64,000 bases of DNA from Rhizobium leguminosarum (GTDB lineage Bacteria > Pseudomonadota > Alphaproteobacteria > Rhizobiales > Rhizobiaceae): positions 12,362-76,361 of the forward strand of contig NZ_LWBS01000253.1 of NCBI RefSeq assembly GCF_001652265.1. Direction: 5' to 3'. Both the position numbers and the translations under genes were made by a program. Every line of letters starts with the position of its first letter. Positions within the stretch are counted from its first letter, which is position 1. Positions 1-8,419 of the stretch are shown here, piece after piece. The notes below the pieces were generated by a model that saw only the letters and a program-made list of their open reading frames with translations, searched no databases and was not told the origin of the DNA.

Positions 1-22
1 TTCCCTATCTGCTTTCGGGCTG

Positions 23-571
23 ATGACTTCAGCAACATTGTCCGAAGAAAACAAGTTCTTCATCAAGCCGGTGGTTGAGAAGAAGGTCACAGAGCTGCCG
101 TCTGGGCCATTATACTGGCGGCTGGAGAATTTCCCGACGCTGAAAGATGGCCAAGACGCGGCGGGTCCGACCTCGCTTGTGGCGGAAGTTGCGGACAAGA
201 TCTGGTTGTTCACGCTCGGGCCCAAGGGTGGGTCGACGCCTGGCGGAACCAAGGTCGCCGAGATCGGCCCCCTTCCGCCGGTCAAGGCGAGCGAGTATCT
301 GCTGCGCATCAATCACGCCGGTGGAGCGCCCGGAACCAAGTCGGCAATCCATACGCATCCGGGCTCCGAGGCATTCTATGTGATGGCCGGCAAGCTCGGT
401 CAGAAAACGCCCCACGGCGTGACCTATACTGAAGCCGGCATGACCATGATCGGGCACGGGGCCAACACGCCGATGGAGGTGTTCAACGCCGGCACAACCG
501 ATCTCGACGAGCTGGCCATCTTCGTGGTGGACGCCAATCGGTCGTTCTCCTCGCCGGCCAGCCTCGACTGA
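23..571 (+). CDS. Cupin-domain protein
   Basis: Small 182-residue protein with a single cupin beta-barrel. The first cupin motif is seen around residues 107-121 (IHTHPGSEAFYV, giving the His-x-His and Glu metal ligands), and the second around residues 141-152 (GHGANTPMEV). These residues support a metal-binding barrel, but cupins range from enzymes to sensors, so no reaction is assigned. The ATG at 23 is the first start in the window; a longer N-terminus would have to begin before the window. It is followed by a transposase remnant on the other strand, so its original neighbours are probably lost. Confidence 0.75.
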   Translation: MTSATLSEENKFFIKPVVEKKVTELPSGPLYWRLENFPTLKDGQDAAGPTSLVAEVADKIWLFTLGPKGGSTPGGTKVAEIGPLPPVKASEYLLRINHAGGAPGTKSAIHTHPGSEAFYVMAGKLGQKTPHGVTYTEAGMTMIGHGANTPMEVFNAGTTDLDELAIFVVDANRSFSSPASLD

Positions 572-609
572 GCGACGTGACGATGGCCAAGGCAGGTAGT
601 TCCCCCAAG

Positions 610-1036
610 GCTCCGTGAGGCACCTTGAATAGCCATCCGAGCTGCAGGGCATCCCGTTCGAATGGGTGCGAGAAGGTAGGCGGCGAGAAACCAGGTTCGC
701 AGCGGAAGATGCGTGCCCTGCATCGCGATGCCAGCGATCAACGAGGTCTGATGCCGACACGCGGTCGTCGTGCGCGTTCCGTTGTCATCGACGCCGCCGC
801 CCTGGCATTTCCAGATCCACGGCCTGGCTTCGAGCGATGCGCGGTCGCCTCCACATCGAGAGCATTGGGAATCCTGACTTCCATCGCTTCTTAGCCAGAT
901 ACTCCGCACACGCGTAGTCGTCGGCGAAGTCCGACGTGAACTTCTCAAGCGATGGCCCAAGCGCGTCGGAAACAGGCTTTCGCTCATCCTGCCCTGCGAC
1001 GTTTTCATATTCCTGAAAAGACAACTGGATTTGCAA
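610..1036 (-). pseudogene. IS1595-family transposase remnant (N-terminal part)
   Basis: Three minus-strand frames together give the N-terminal part of an IS1595-type transposase. The pieces are a DDYACAEYLAKKRWKSGF segment, then CSRCGGDRAS and RPWIWKCQG (a damaged Cys zinc-ribbon region), then QTSLIAGIAMQGTHLPLRTW (its last residues), then THSNGM. At least two frameshifts separate them. The catalytic half is absent, so this is a dead element. It lies between the cupin gene and the cytochrome pseudogene and probably marks an old insertion. Family assignment is by remembered motif similarity. Confidence 0.6.
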
Positions 1037-1129
1037 GAAGTAACCGATTGCGGTCGTTTATGCGTTCATATGTCGAATATGGCAGTGCATTGGAGCAATT
1101 TTTAGGTGCGCAATATGCGTTCAGTCGAA

Positions 1130-1945
1130 GCCATCCTTTCAACTATGAGATGTCCTGGCATCTTTCCGCTGCAGCAGTACCTCGTAGAGATCGACGGTGG
1201 CCGCCTCCAGGCGCTCGATCTGGCTTGGGACGCCACGAGAAAGCGCTGGTTTCACCTCTACCCAGACACAGATGTGGGCGCCGGAAACGGTCTGTACTGG
1301 ACCGGCGCCTACAAGAACTGGCAAGCTCGATGCGCGGTCTGCAGACCGATTTCCGCAAGAACTACGAACCGGCTTCGCACGCCTACCGTGGAGCGATCTC
1401 GCTGTCGGCTGCGAAGCCTGTCATGGGCCGGGCAGCGCACATTTGGCGTGGGCCGAACGAGGCGAGATGGCCGGTGCCGATCTTGATCCGCACGGATGGC
1501 TTCTGCCGCGCGCGGCTGGCAAGCAGGCGATCGAGCAGAACATGTGCGGCCCGTGCCATTCACGCCGCGAAGCAATTGGGCCGGACACCACGCTACCGGG
1601 CGAGGTTTTCGGCGACCACTACAAGCTGTCATACCTGACAGACGGGGGTTATTTCGCCGACGGGCAGCAAGACGGGGAATCCTACGTGTTCGGCTCGTTC
1701 TCCAATCGATGATGCACGAGGAGGGCGTCACCTGCACCAATTGTCATGATCCGCATTCCGGCCTGTTGCTGGCGCAAGGTAACGCGCTTTGCACGCAATG
1801 CCACAACCAAACGGGCCGGCCGGGATTCCCGACCTTGAAACGGGCTATCTATGATGCGCCGTCACATCATCATCACACTCCTGGCACTCCGGGCTCGCAA
1901 TGCGTGAGCTGCCACATGCCGGAACGCAATTACATGGTCGTTGAT
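1130..1945 (+). pseudogene. Multiheme cytochrome c (TPR/decaheme-like family) pseudogene
   Basis: The plus strand carries a decayed periplasmic multiheme cytochrome. Readable blocks are PLQQYLVEIDGGRLQAL, RWFHLYPD, then DFRKNYEPA, then VGCEACHGPGSAHLAW, CGPCHSRR, VTCTNCHDPHSG, ALCTQCH and [15 protein letters not shown]. They alternate among all three frames, so at least three frameshifts exist. Five CxxCH haem sites are intact, and a CAVC motif has lost its histidine. The N-terminal haem region is missing, and the 3' end stops exactly where an oppositely oriented sugar-binding-protein gene begins. Proteins of this family normally continue well beyond the MVVD block. No full-length product is possible. 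Confidence 0.75.
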
Positions 1946-2626
1946 CGTATAGACGACATTGTTGTCGTTGCACTCCTGAAGGAGCTTCTCCATTGCAGTT
2001 CGACCCCCGTCTTCGGCACCACCGGTCATTTCGTGACCGCAAATGCGGGGATCGCTCTCGTCGCCATACCGGTTAGGATCCTGGATATCGATCCCAAAGC
2101 CCTTCATGAACCCCTGGTCGCGGAGGTAATCGACTGTCGGCTGGCTGACAGCGAGGTCGAGGAACGCGATCTTTGCGTCCTTGCTCTTATCGCCGAGGGT
2201 TTTCGAAGCCCATTCGCCGATCAGCTGCTCGGCTTTGAAATTGTCCGTCCTAAAAGTGGCGTCGGCCGCGTCGATCGGTTCGAGGGGCGTATCGAGCGCG
2301 ATTACGAGAACGCCGGCGTCGCGGGCAGCTTGGACGGCCGGCACGATCGCTTTGGTGTCGCTCGGCGTGATCAAGATGCCCTTTGCGCCAGCCGAGACCA
2401 GATTTTCGATCGCTTGAACCTGGCCGTCGTTATCGCCGTCGAATTTCCCCGCGAACGAACGCAGTTCCAGCCCCAATTCCTTCGCCTTCTCTTCGGCGCC
2501 TTCGCGCATTTTGACGAAACCGGGGTTGGTGTTGGTCTTGGTAATGATGCCGACGATGTCAGCCGCATTGGCGTGGCCGGCGAAGGCCACAGCCGTGGCT
2601 GCGAATAGAACACGTGGGAATTTCAT
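1944..2626 (-). pseudogene. Sugar ABC transporter substrate-binding protein, 3'-truncated
   Basis: Periplasmic binding protein of the RbsB/FrcB type. A signal peptide ([21 protein letters not shown]) is followed by a family-typical fold with [22 protein letters not shown] and [10 protein letters not shown]. About 227 residues remain of the usual 310-340, ending at NNVVYTIN, where the sequence passes into the antisense of the cytochrome pseudogene. The ATG at 2626 is chosen because GGGAGGT precedes it; an in-frame extension upstream has no ribosome site. The C-terminal lobe is missing, so sugar binding should be lost. The divergent ROK gene probably regulated it. No ATPase or permease follows it; these were probably lost in the rearrangement. 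Confidence 0.75.
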
Positions 2627-2692
2627 AGCGTAACCTCCCATTAACGCTCCTCCTTGAGTACACCGGCAAAGGGCCACAAAAATTATCTTTGC

Positions 2693-2729
2693 GTCAATAG
2701 TTTTTGTTGTATAAAAATAAATTATATGC
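2693..2729. promoter_or_regulatory. AT-rich operator-like motif, copy A
   Basis: In the gap between the truncated binding-protein gene and the ROK regulator lies a 37-base AT-rich block that starts GTCAATA and ends AAATTATATGC. By eye it matches a block at 11030-11066 at about 27 of 37 positions without gaps. Both sit upstream of minus-strand sugar-binding-protein genes. This suggests a shared ROK-repressor binding site; that role is inferred. Confidence 0.5.
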
Positions 2730-2814
2730 AAGCTCGTCGTCTGTGGAAGCGGGTCAATTACAGCCAAAAGTATTTGTTTCGAAATGAAATTAATGTCATA
2801 GCCGAGGTATCAAC

Positions 2815-4053
2815 GTGTTCGCTCAGCCGCAGAGAAATCTTAAGATGGTCGACCAAACCCTGGCGAGATTCCTCAATGAATTGCGCATTCTTACGATGTT
2901 GCGCACGCAGGGACCGGCAAGCCGCGCCGATATCGCCCGTCATCTTGGCGTGACGCCTGCCACGATCACTCGTCTCATCAATGGCTTGGTCGAGCGCGAT
3001 CTCGTGCGTGAGGCTCGCAAGCCCTATAGCGTCACAGACAAGCTGCGCGAACCCGGGCGTCCAGGCGGACAGGTTTTTCTCAACGCCGAAGGCGCATTTT
3101 TCCTCGGCGTCGAAATTGGCGTCGGGGTGATGCGCTTTGCTGTGATCGACTTACTTGCTGGTGTCGTGGATTCCCAAGAAATCTCGATCCCGCGTGATAC
3201 GTCGCCAACGCTGGCCGTCAACGCTATTTCCGAGCATCTCTCTTCACTGACAATACAGCAACGATATCGTGACAAAATCCACAGCGTCGGTGTAACCGTT
3301 CCGGGTATCGTGACCTCGGAAGGGTACGTTGTGAATCTGCCTATCCTAGGCTGGAAGTCGGTCGATCTCCTGGCCGAGCTGTCACGCGCCGTTCGTCTGC
3401 CATGCTCAGTTGAGAACAACGCGAATGCAGCCGCGTTCGGCGCGGTTTACACCCAGCCGTCCTTGCCGAGCGTTTGCACGATTTTCCTCAAGCTTGGAAC
3501 GGGATGCGGCGGGGCCGCCATCGTAAACGGTCGCCTGCTGAGAGGAGCTGGCGGGACGGCAGGAGAGTTCGGCCACATTCGGCTCTCCGACGAGGGCGCG
3601 CTTTGCAGCTGCGGCCAGAAGGGCTGTCTCGAAAGCTGGGTCAACTTAGGCTCGCTGGCAAGAAGCCTCCACGGGACTGACCAGTTGACCGAATCCCAAT
3701 TCGCGGCTCTCCCCGCGGACGTGGTTGCCGGAGCGGAACAGAAGGATCCCGTTGCCATCAAGGCTCTGGACGACTTCACCCGCTGGTTAACGCTCGGCAT
3801 CGTCTCCCTGATCAACATGTTCAACCCATCGACGGTGATTCTCGGCGGGGTCATGCGCCCTGTTCTCGAATTCACCCTGGAGCGCATCCGAACGGGCGTT
3901 CAGAGCGGCATCATTCCCGGCATCCCTGTACCAGAGGTCCGCTTGTCGGAACTCGGCAAATTTGAATGCGCGATTGGTGCAGCAACGATCGCGCATCATC
4001 ACGGCTTTGACATCTCCCGCGTGGAGATATCGGAGCAAGAGCTACAGCCCTAG
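2815..4053 (+). CDS. ROK-family transcriptional regulator
   Basis: 412-residue repressor of the ROK (NagC/Mlc/XylR) family. An N-terminal winged helix-turn-helix (about residues 25-65, ASRADIARHLGVTPATITRL) is joined to a sugar-kinase-like domain. The zinc motif CSCGQKGCLE and the EFGHI block are intact near residue 260. A GTG at 2815 preceded by GAGGT is used; an ATG at 2845 would also keep the whole HTH. It is divergent from a sugar-binding-protein gene and leads a small operon with a HAD phosphatase and AGE isomerase. The usual role is sugar-relieved repression of neighbouring transport genes. Confidence 0.88.
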   Translation: MFAQPQRNLKMVDQTLARFLNELRILTMLRTQGPASRADIARHLGVTPATITRLINGLVERDLVREARKPYSVTDKLREPGRPGGQVFLNAEGAFFLGVEIGVGVMRFAVIDLLAGVVDSQEISIPRDTSPTLAVNAISEHLSSLTIQQRYRDKIHSVGVTVPGIVTSEGYVVNLPILGWKSVDLLAELSRAVRLPCSVENNANAAAFGAVYTQPSLPSVCTIFLKLGTGCGGAAIVNGRLLRGAGGTAGEFGHIRLSDEGALCSCGQKGCLESWVNLGSLARSLHGTDQLTESQFAALPADVVAGAEQKDPVAIKALDDFTRWLTLGIVSLINMFNPSTVILGGVMRPVLEFTLERIRTGVQSGIIPGIPVPEVRLSELGKFECAIGAATIAHHHGFDISRVEISEQELQP

Positions 4054-4136
4054 GAACAGATATCGCACGATGGGAGGCTCGACCGCCGCTCAGCGGCGCC
4101 GTGGGCATCAATTCGCGTATCGTATGGAGGAATACG

Positions 4137-4823
4137 TTGAACCAATCCTTGGATCTAGAGAGCTATCGTTTCAAAGCGATCATATTCGATTGCGATGGCA
4201 CACTCGTTGACACGGCCTCGCTGCATTTCGAAGCGTTCAAACATGCCTTGGCTTTGCAGGGGAAGAGCCTCGACAAAAGCTGGTATCTATCCCGCACCGG
4301 CCTCTCTGCGGGCAAACTTCTTCAGGCGTTTGAACGATCATTTGCATGCCACGTTGACGTGGATATGACAATTCGGGACAGCGAGGCAGCTTATACGGCC
4401 TCGGTTGAGAACGTCTGTGAGTTTTCCGACGTTGCCGACGTCGCTCGGCTCTATTCCAAGCAAATTCCGACCGCGGTGGCATCAGGAGGCCAACGCATTT
4501 CCGTCACCCGAACGCTGACGGCGTCCGGTCTTATTGCGGTCTTCGATCACGTGATCACCATCGATGACGTTGAAGAAGGAAAGCCTTCGCCGGCGCTCTT
4601 TCTGGAAGCTGCCTCTCGATTGACGACAGCCCCGCGAGATTGCCTGGTGTTCGAGGATACCGATGAGGGCGTGGAAGCGGCTCGTCGTGCGGAAATGCAG
4701 TGCATTGATGTGCGCCGACACCGATCCGTCGGCTCGACTCGGCAGGACGGCGCTAATGTGCCCGAACCGTCAATTCAACTATCCGACAGGACAAAAAGAA
4801 ATGCCTCAGATACTCGCACTTGA
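4137..4823 (+). CDS. HAD-family hydrolase, beta-phosphoglucomutase-like
   Basis: Cytoplasmic haloacid-dehalogenase phosphatase or phosphomutase of about 228 residues. Motif I is FDCDGTLVDT (nucleophile Asp and following Asp), motif II is the Ser in VASGGQ, motif III is the Lys in GKPSP, and motif IV is FEDTDEG. A helical cap lies between motifs I and II, as in subfamily IA. A TTG at 4137 with GGAGG seven bases upstream fits better than the GTG at 4101. The last 23 bases overlap the AGE isomerase gene, so the two are probably co-translated. It likely dephosphorylates a sugar phosphate; the substrate is unknown. Confidence 0.82.
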   Translation: MNQSLDLESYRFKAIIFDCDGTLVDTASLHFEAFKHALALQGKSLDKSWYLSRTGLSAGKLLQAFERSFACHVDVDMTIRDSEAAYTASVENVCEFSDVADVARLYSKQIPTAVASGGQRISVTRTLTASGLIAVFDHVITIDDVEEGKPSPALFLEAASRLTTAPRDCLVFEDTDEGVEAARRAEMQCIDVRRHRSVGSTRQDGANVPEPSIQLSDRTKRNASDTRT

Positions 4824-6057
4824 CACTGTTCGCTGGAGCCGCCGTACCTATCATCGCGACTGGCTGCTGACCCAAGCGAACGGTCTCTTCGATTTCTTCC
4901 AGCACAATTCGGTCAATCCCAAGGGCGGCTTCTACGATCTCGACGCCGAAGGTAGGCCTCTCGACGCCGAGGGCCAGATTCGCGGCATCCATATCGCGGC
5001 GCGCGCCGTGCATTGCTTCTCGATCGGCGCCTTGCTCGGCCGCCCCGGCGCTGCCGATGTTGTCGACCACCGCATGGACTATATCTGGAACCACCATCGC
5101 GACCGGAAGAATGGCGGCTATTTCTGGTCTCTCGACAATAACGGCCCTGTCGATTCCAACAAGCAGGGCTATGGCCATGCCTTCGTGCTGCTCGCCGCCT
5201 CATCGGCAAAGACGATCGGTCATCCGCTTGCCGACGGCATGCTTGATGATATCACCGAGATCCTCAACACGAAGTTCTGGGAAGCGAAGCACGGCGCGAT
5301 CGCCGAGGAATTCACCGCCGACTGGCAGCCGCTCGATGGCGGCGCCTATCGCGGCCAGAACTCCAACATGCACCTGACCGAAGCGCTGATGGCGGCCTTC
5401 GAAGCCACCGGCGACCGGGAATACCTGACCAAGGCCGAAACCATTGCCGATCTCGTCATCCGCCGCGTCGCTGGTTCGGTCGACTGGCGCGTCGCCGAGC
5501 ATTTCGACGCCGAATGGAATCTCGACAAGACTTACTATCATCCGAACGAAATGTTCCGCCCGGCCGGCACGACGCCCGGCCACTGGCTGGAATGGGCCCG
5601 CCTCATCCTGCAGCTCTGGGCACTCGGCGACAAACGGATCGAATGGATGCCGGATGCGGCCAAGGCGCTCTTTGCGCAATCCATGGCACTCGGCTGGGAC
5701 AACAACAAGGGTAGCTTCTTCTATACGCTCGATTGGGACGACAAGCCCGCCAAGCGCAACAAGCTCTGGTGGCCGGCCTGCGAAGGTGCGGCTGCCGCAC
5801 ATTTCCTCAACGAGCACCTGCCGAGCGATTTCCATGAAGAGAGCTACCGCAAGATCTGGAACGTGATCGAGCGCGCCTTCATCGACCACAAGAACGGCGG
5901 CTGGCATGAGGAGCTGACGGAAGATCTCGTTCCCTCTCACTCGCTGTTCCCCGGCAAGGGCGATATCTACCACGCGCTCCAAGCCTGCCTCATCCCGCTC
6001 TTCCCGGCCACCGGCAGCCTGACAAAGGGCATCGCCGAGGCCAATGCTTCGATGTGA
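4801..6057 (+). CDS. AGE-family sugar epimerase/isomerase
   Basis: 418-residue (alpha/alpha)6-barrel protein of the N-acylglucosamine 2-epimerase superfamily, close in length to mannose isomerase and YihS-type aldose-ketose isomerases. Expected active-site histidines are visible in GQNSNMHLTEA, YYHPNEMFRPAGTTPGHW and GKGDIYHALQA, together with WHEELTEDL. The ATG at 4801 is chosen because AGGA precedes it and the protein starts in register with relatives. It shares an operon with a ROK repressor and a HAD phosphatase. This suggests interconversion of a free aldose and ketose taken up by the adjoining ABC system. Confidence 0.85.
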   Translation: MPQILALDTVRWSRRTYHRDWLLTQANGLFDFFQHNSVNPKGGFYDLDAEGRPLDAEGQIRGIHIAARAVHCFSIGALLGRPGAADVVDHRMDYIWNHHRDRKNGGYFWSLDNNGPVDSNKQGYGHAFVLLAASSAKTIGHPLADGMLDDITEILNTKFWEAKHGAIAEEFTADWQPLDGGAYRGQNSNMHLTEALMAAFEATGDREYLTKAETIADLVIRRVAGSVDWRVAEHFDAEWNLDKTYYHPNEMFRPAGTTPGHWLEWARLILQLWALGDKRIEWMPDAAKALFAQSMALGWDNNKGSFFYTLDWDDKPAKRNKLWWPACEGAAAAHFLNEHLPSDFHEESYRKIWNVIERAFIDHKNGGWHEELTEDLVPSHSLFPGKGDIYHALQACLIPLFPATGSLTKGIAEANASM

Positions 6058-6208
6058 GATGTCTCGGGATGCCGCGCGCAAGGCCTCCCTCGCCCATTCG
6101 CGTCTACAGGCGCCCCTTCAACCGGAGGGGAAAGGGCCTCTGCGTGAAGCGAAGCGGGTATCCGCCGCAAGGTGAGCGAATTGCTGAGAAGCCCCGGCGT
6201 GGCCTGAT

Positions 6209-7291
6209 CTATGTCCGATCGCAGATGCGGTCGATATCCGAGATCAGCTCATCGGCCTGCTCCGAAGTCAGGCGCCCAACGCGCATTCGCGCCGACCACG
6301 TCTCCTGTCCCGCAAGCGTAGGGACCCTCCCCTGCTTCTTCTCTGCGCTATAGCCATCGATCCCGCACGTCGCCGGTTCGGTCATCGCAAGACAATCTTG
6401 ATCCGGCGTCCTCGAGAACCACCGAAATGCGTGAGGAAGTTGATCGGGTCGGTGTGCCACCCAATCTGCCGTTCCGTCGCCATGTCGCTGAAGTGCGTGG
6501 GCCCATCCTTCGTCATCGGCAAGGTAGCCGATCTTGAACACGACTTCCGGATCATAGTTCGTGGTCTCCGAAATGGCATGATGGCGCGCGGGATCCTCTG
6601 CGAGGTCCGAAAGCAGCGTTCGGTATTCGTCCGAGGGCGTCAGATGGGCGGGAATTGCGCTACGGACCGCAACGGCTGCCGGCGTATACGGCGCCGAGTA
6701 GATAAGCGATGACCCATCCACGGGGCGAAAATTGATATGACCAAGATAGCAAAGGTCCATTGGCGTCGTTTTCAGGTTGTTCACTTCAACATTAATGTCG
6801 AATGCCGCCTCGCCTTGCTGGATCGTTATAGAGGAATTGAAGCGGTATCGGCTTGAGAATGCTTTTGCATATTCAAACGATCCCTTGATCGTCACGGCAA
6901 GCATGCCATCCTCGCCGGTGATTTCGAGACACGCCCTGTCGAATTCGGCTGAGGGAAGTTCTCCGTGCAGGGCGTGGTCATCGCCCTCTCCCGGCGCTGC
7001 GATGGCAGTCAAGCCACAGTGGAAAAAGAAGCCGCCTAGGTTTTCGAGGAGCGGAACGCCCTTCTTTGGATAGTGCACCATACTCTTCATGCCCAGTTCG
7101 TGCCCATCAAGGGTGGCCGACCAGATTTGCTGTCCGAGATAGGGAAGGACCACGAGACTTGCGCGCTGTGTTCGAACGCGCAAAGCCTCTACACCTGTCG
7201 GGAACGTGAACGTCGAGACAGTAAGCTGCGTGGACGTCACGAAGGGCCGTTCATCCTGATGGAAGGTTGATTTCGGAAGTTCGAGACGCAT
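6209..7291 (-). CDS. DUF4432 / aldose 1-epimerase-like protein
   Basis: About 360 residues with a galactose-mutarotase-like beta-sandwich (DUF4432 type). Typical blocks are YLGQQIWSATLDGHELGMKS, GGFFFHCGLTAIAAPGEGD, HGELPSA and CYLGHINFRPVDGS. Members are thought to act on sugar anomers or sugar epimers. The start at 7291 has GGAG seven bases upstream; an extension beyond it lacks homology. It is the last gene of the minus-strand Rbs-type ABC operon, 114 bases after the permease. A sugar-handling role therefore fits, but the reaction is unproven. Confidence 0.8.
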   Translation of the reverse strand: MRLELPKSTFHQDERPFVTSTQLTVSTFTFPTGVEALRVRTQRASLVVLPYLGQQIWSATLDGHELGMKSMVHYPKKGVPLLENLGGFFFHCGLTAIAAPGEGDDHALHGELPSAEFDRACLEITGEDGMLAVTIKGSFEYAKAFSSRYRFNSSITIQQGEAAFDINVEVNNLKTTPMDLCYLGHINFRPVDGSSLIYSAPYTPAAVAVRSAIPAHLTPSDEYRTLLSDLAEDPARHHAISETTNYDPEVVFKIGYLADDEGWAHALQRHGDGTADWVAHRPDQLPHAFRWFSRTPDQDCLAMTEPATCGIDGYSAEKKQGRVPTLAGQETWSARMRVGRLTSEQADELISDIDRICDRT

Positions 7292-7405
7292 GGGCACTCC
7301 ATTCGGCGATTGTCCTGGCTGAACCCTTCCCCGGGCAGAGTTCGGAGCAGCGCCCGGCTGTCCCGAAACGCAGTGTGTTTGCGCCCCTGGACGGCGACCG
7401 AGCAC

Positions 7406-8419
7406 TTACTTCACACGTTCCAAAACCTGATTGAGAAGCACGGCACCGAGAATGATCGCGCCACGTACGACGTACTGCCAGTATTCGTTGACATTGAGCA
7501 GCGTCATGCCGTTGGTCACGCAGCCGAGGAAGAGAACGCCGAGCAAGGTTCCCCAAACACGGCCCTTTCCACCGAACAGACTCGTGCCACCAATGATGAC
7601 AGCGGCAATCACATCGAGCTCCATACCCGTTGCCGTAGTGCCGGTTCCCGAACCGATCTGTGACGCGATCAACATGCCACTCACAGCCGTAAGGCCACCC
7701 GTAATCGCCAGCGCAGTCGTCTTCACGCCGAAGACGTCGATGCCCGATAGGCGGGCAGCTTCGGCATTGCCGCCAACGGCATAGACCGAGCGTCCGAAGC
7801 TTGTGTACTTCATCAAAAAGTGCATTCCGACAAAAACGACCAGCAAAACATAGACCGGGAAAGGGATGCCAAAGAGATCGCCTGCCCCAAAGAACGAGAA
7901 CCAGCCTGGAAGGTCGGTCAACGGAAAGCCGCCGCTGATCAGGTTCGCCGTTCCACGCAGCGCCGTGAACAGCGCAAGCGTCGTGATGAAAGTCGGCACA
8001 TTGAAGAGGCGCCGGATCGTTCCTGTGAACACACCGCAGATTACGCCGACCGCCACAGCGGCGAGAACACCAATCAGGATTGCCAGAGGATAGTCGAGGG
8101 ACGGGGCAAGCTGTTCGGAGCAATAGGCTACGATGCAGCCTGCGAGCGCCACACCTGCACCAACCGACAGGTCGATTTCGCCGGATATGATCACGGCCGT
8201 CATGCCAAAGGCGATGATCCCCAGCATGGCGCCCGTGCGCAGAACATTCAGGGCGTTTCCAAGCGTGGCAAAGCCTGGAGCCACGATGATGAGAACCACG
8301 ATCAGCGCTAGAAGGATTGCTTCCATGGCGTAAATCTTCAGCGCTGTAGTGCTCCGTTCGCGTGGAGCGGGATTGTTGGCGGACCCGGTCGCGAGACCAA
8401 CATTCGTGTCGCTGCTCAT
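7406..8419 (-). CDS. Sugar ABC transporter permease (RbsC type)
   Basis: 337-residue inner-membrane permease of the CUT2 family with about eight to ten hydrophobic segments. The family loop GMTAVIISGEIDLSVGAGVA (residues 75-95) and the cytoplasmic GRSVYAVGGNAEAARLSGI block are both present. The ATG overlaps the ATPase stop by four bases (ATGA) and has GGAGC upstream, so translation is coupled. It forms the channel with the ATPase at 8416 and the binding protein at 9969. Confidence 0.9.
   Translation of the reverse strand: MSSDTNVGLATGSANNPAPRERSTTALKIYAMEAILLALIVVLIIVAPGFATLGNALNVLRTGAMLGIIAFGMTAVIISGEIDLSVGAGVALAGCIVAYCSEQLAPSLDYPLAILIGVLAAVAVGVICGVFTGTIRRLFNVPTFITTLALFTALRGTANLISGGFPLTDLPGWFSFFGAGDLFGIPFPVYVLLVVFVGMHFLMKYTSFGRSVYAVGGNAEAARLSGIDVFGVKTTALAITGGLTAVSGMLIASQIGSGTGTTATGMELDVIAAVIIGGTSLFGGKGRVWGTLLGVLFLGCVTNGMTLLNVNEYWQYVVRGAIILGAVLLNQVLERVK

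Noticed and set aside
110..760. Long minus-strand ORF of 216 codons
   Set aside because: It is mostly the shadow of the cupin gene. Only its first 50 codons matter, as one frame of the IS1595 relic.
952..1638. 228-codon plus-strand ORF
   Set aside because: Arg/Ser-rich reading of the cytochrome pseudogene. Only short pieces belong to the true frame.
5200..6081. 293-codon minus-strand ORF opposite the AGE isomerase
   Set aside because: Antisense shadow with no motif; the plus-strand frame has full family homology.
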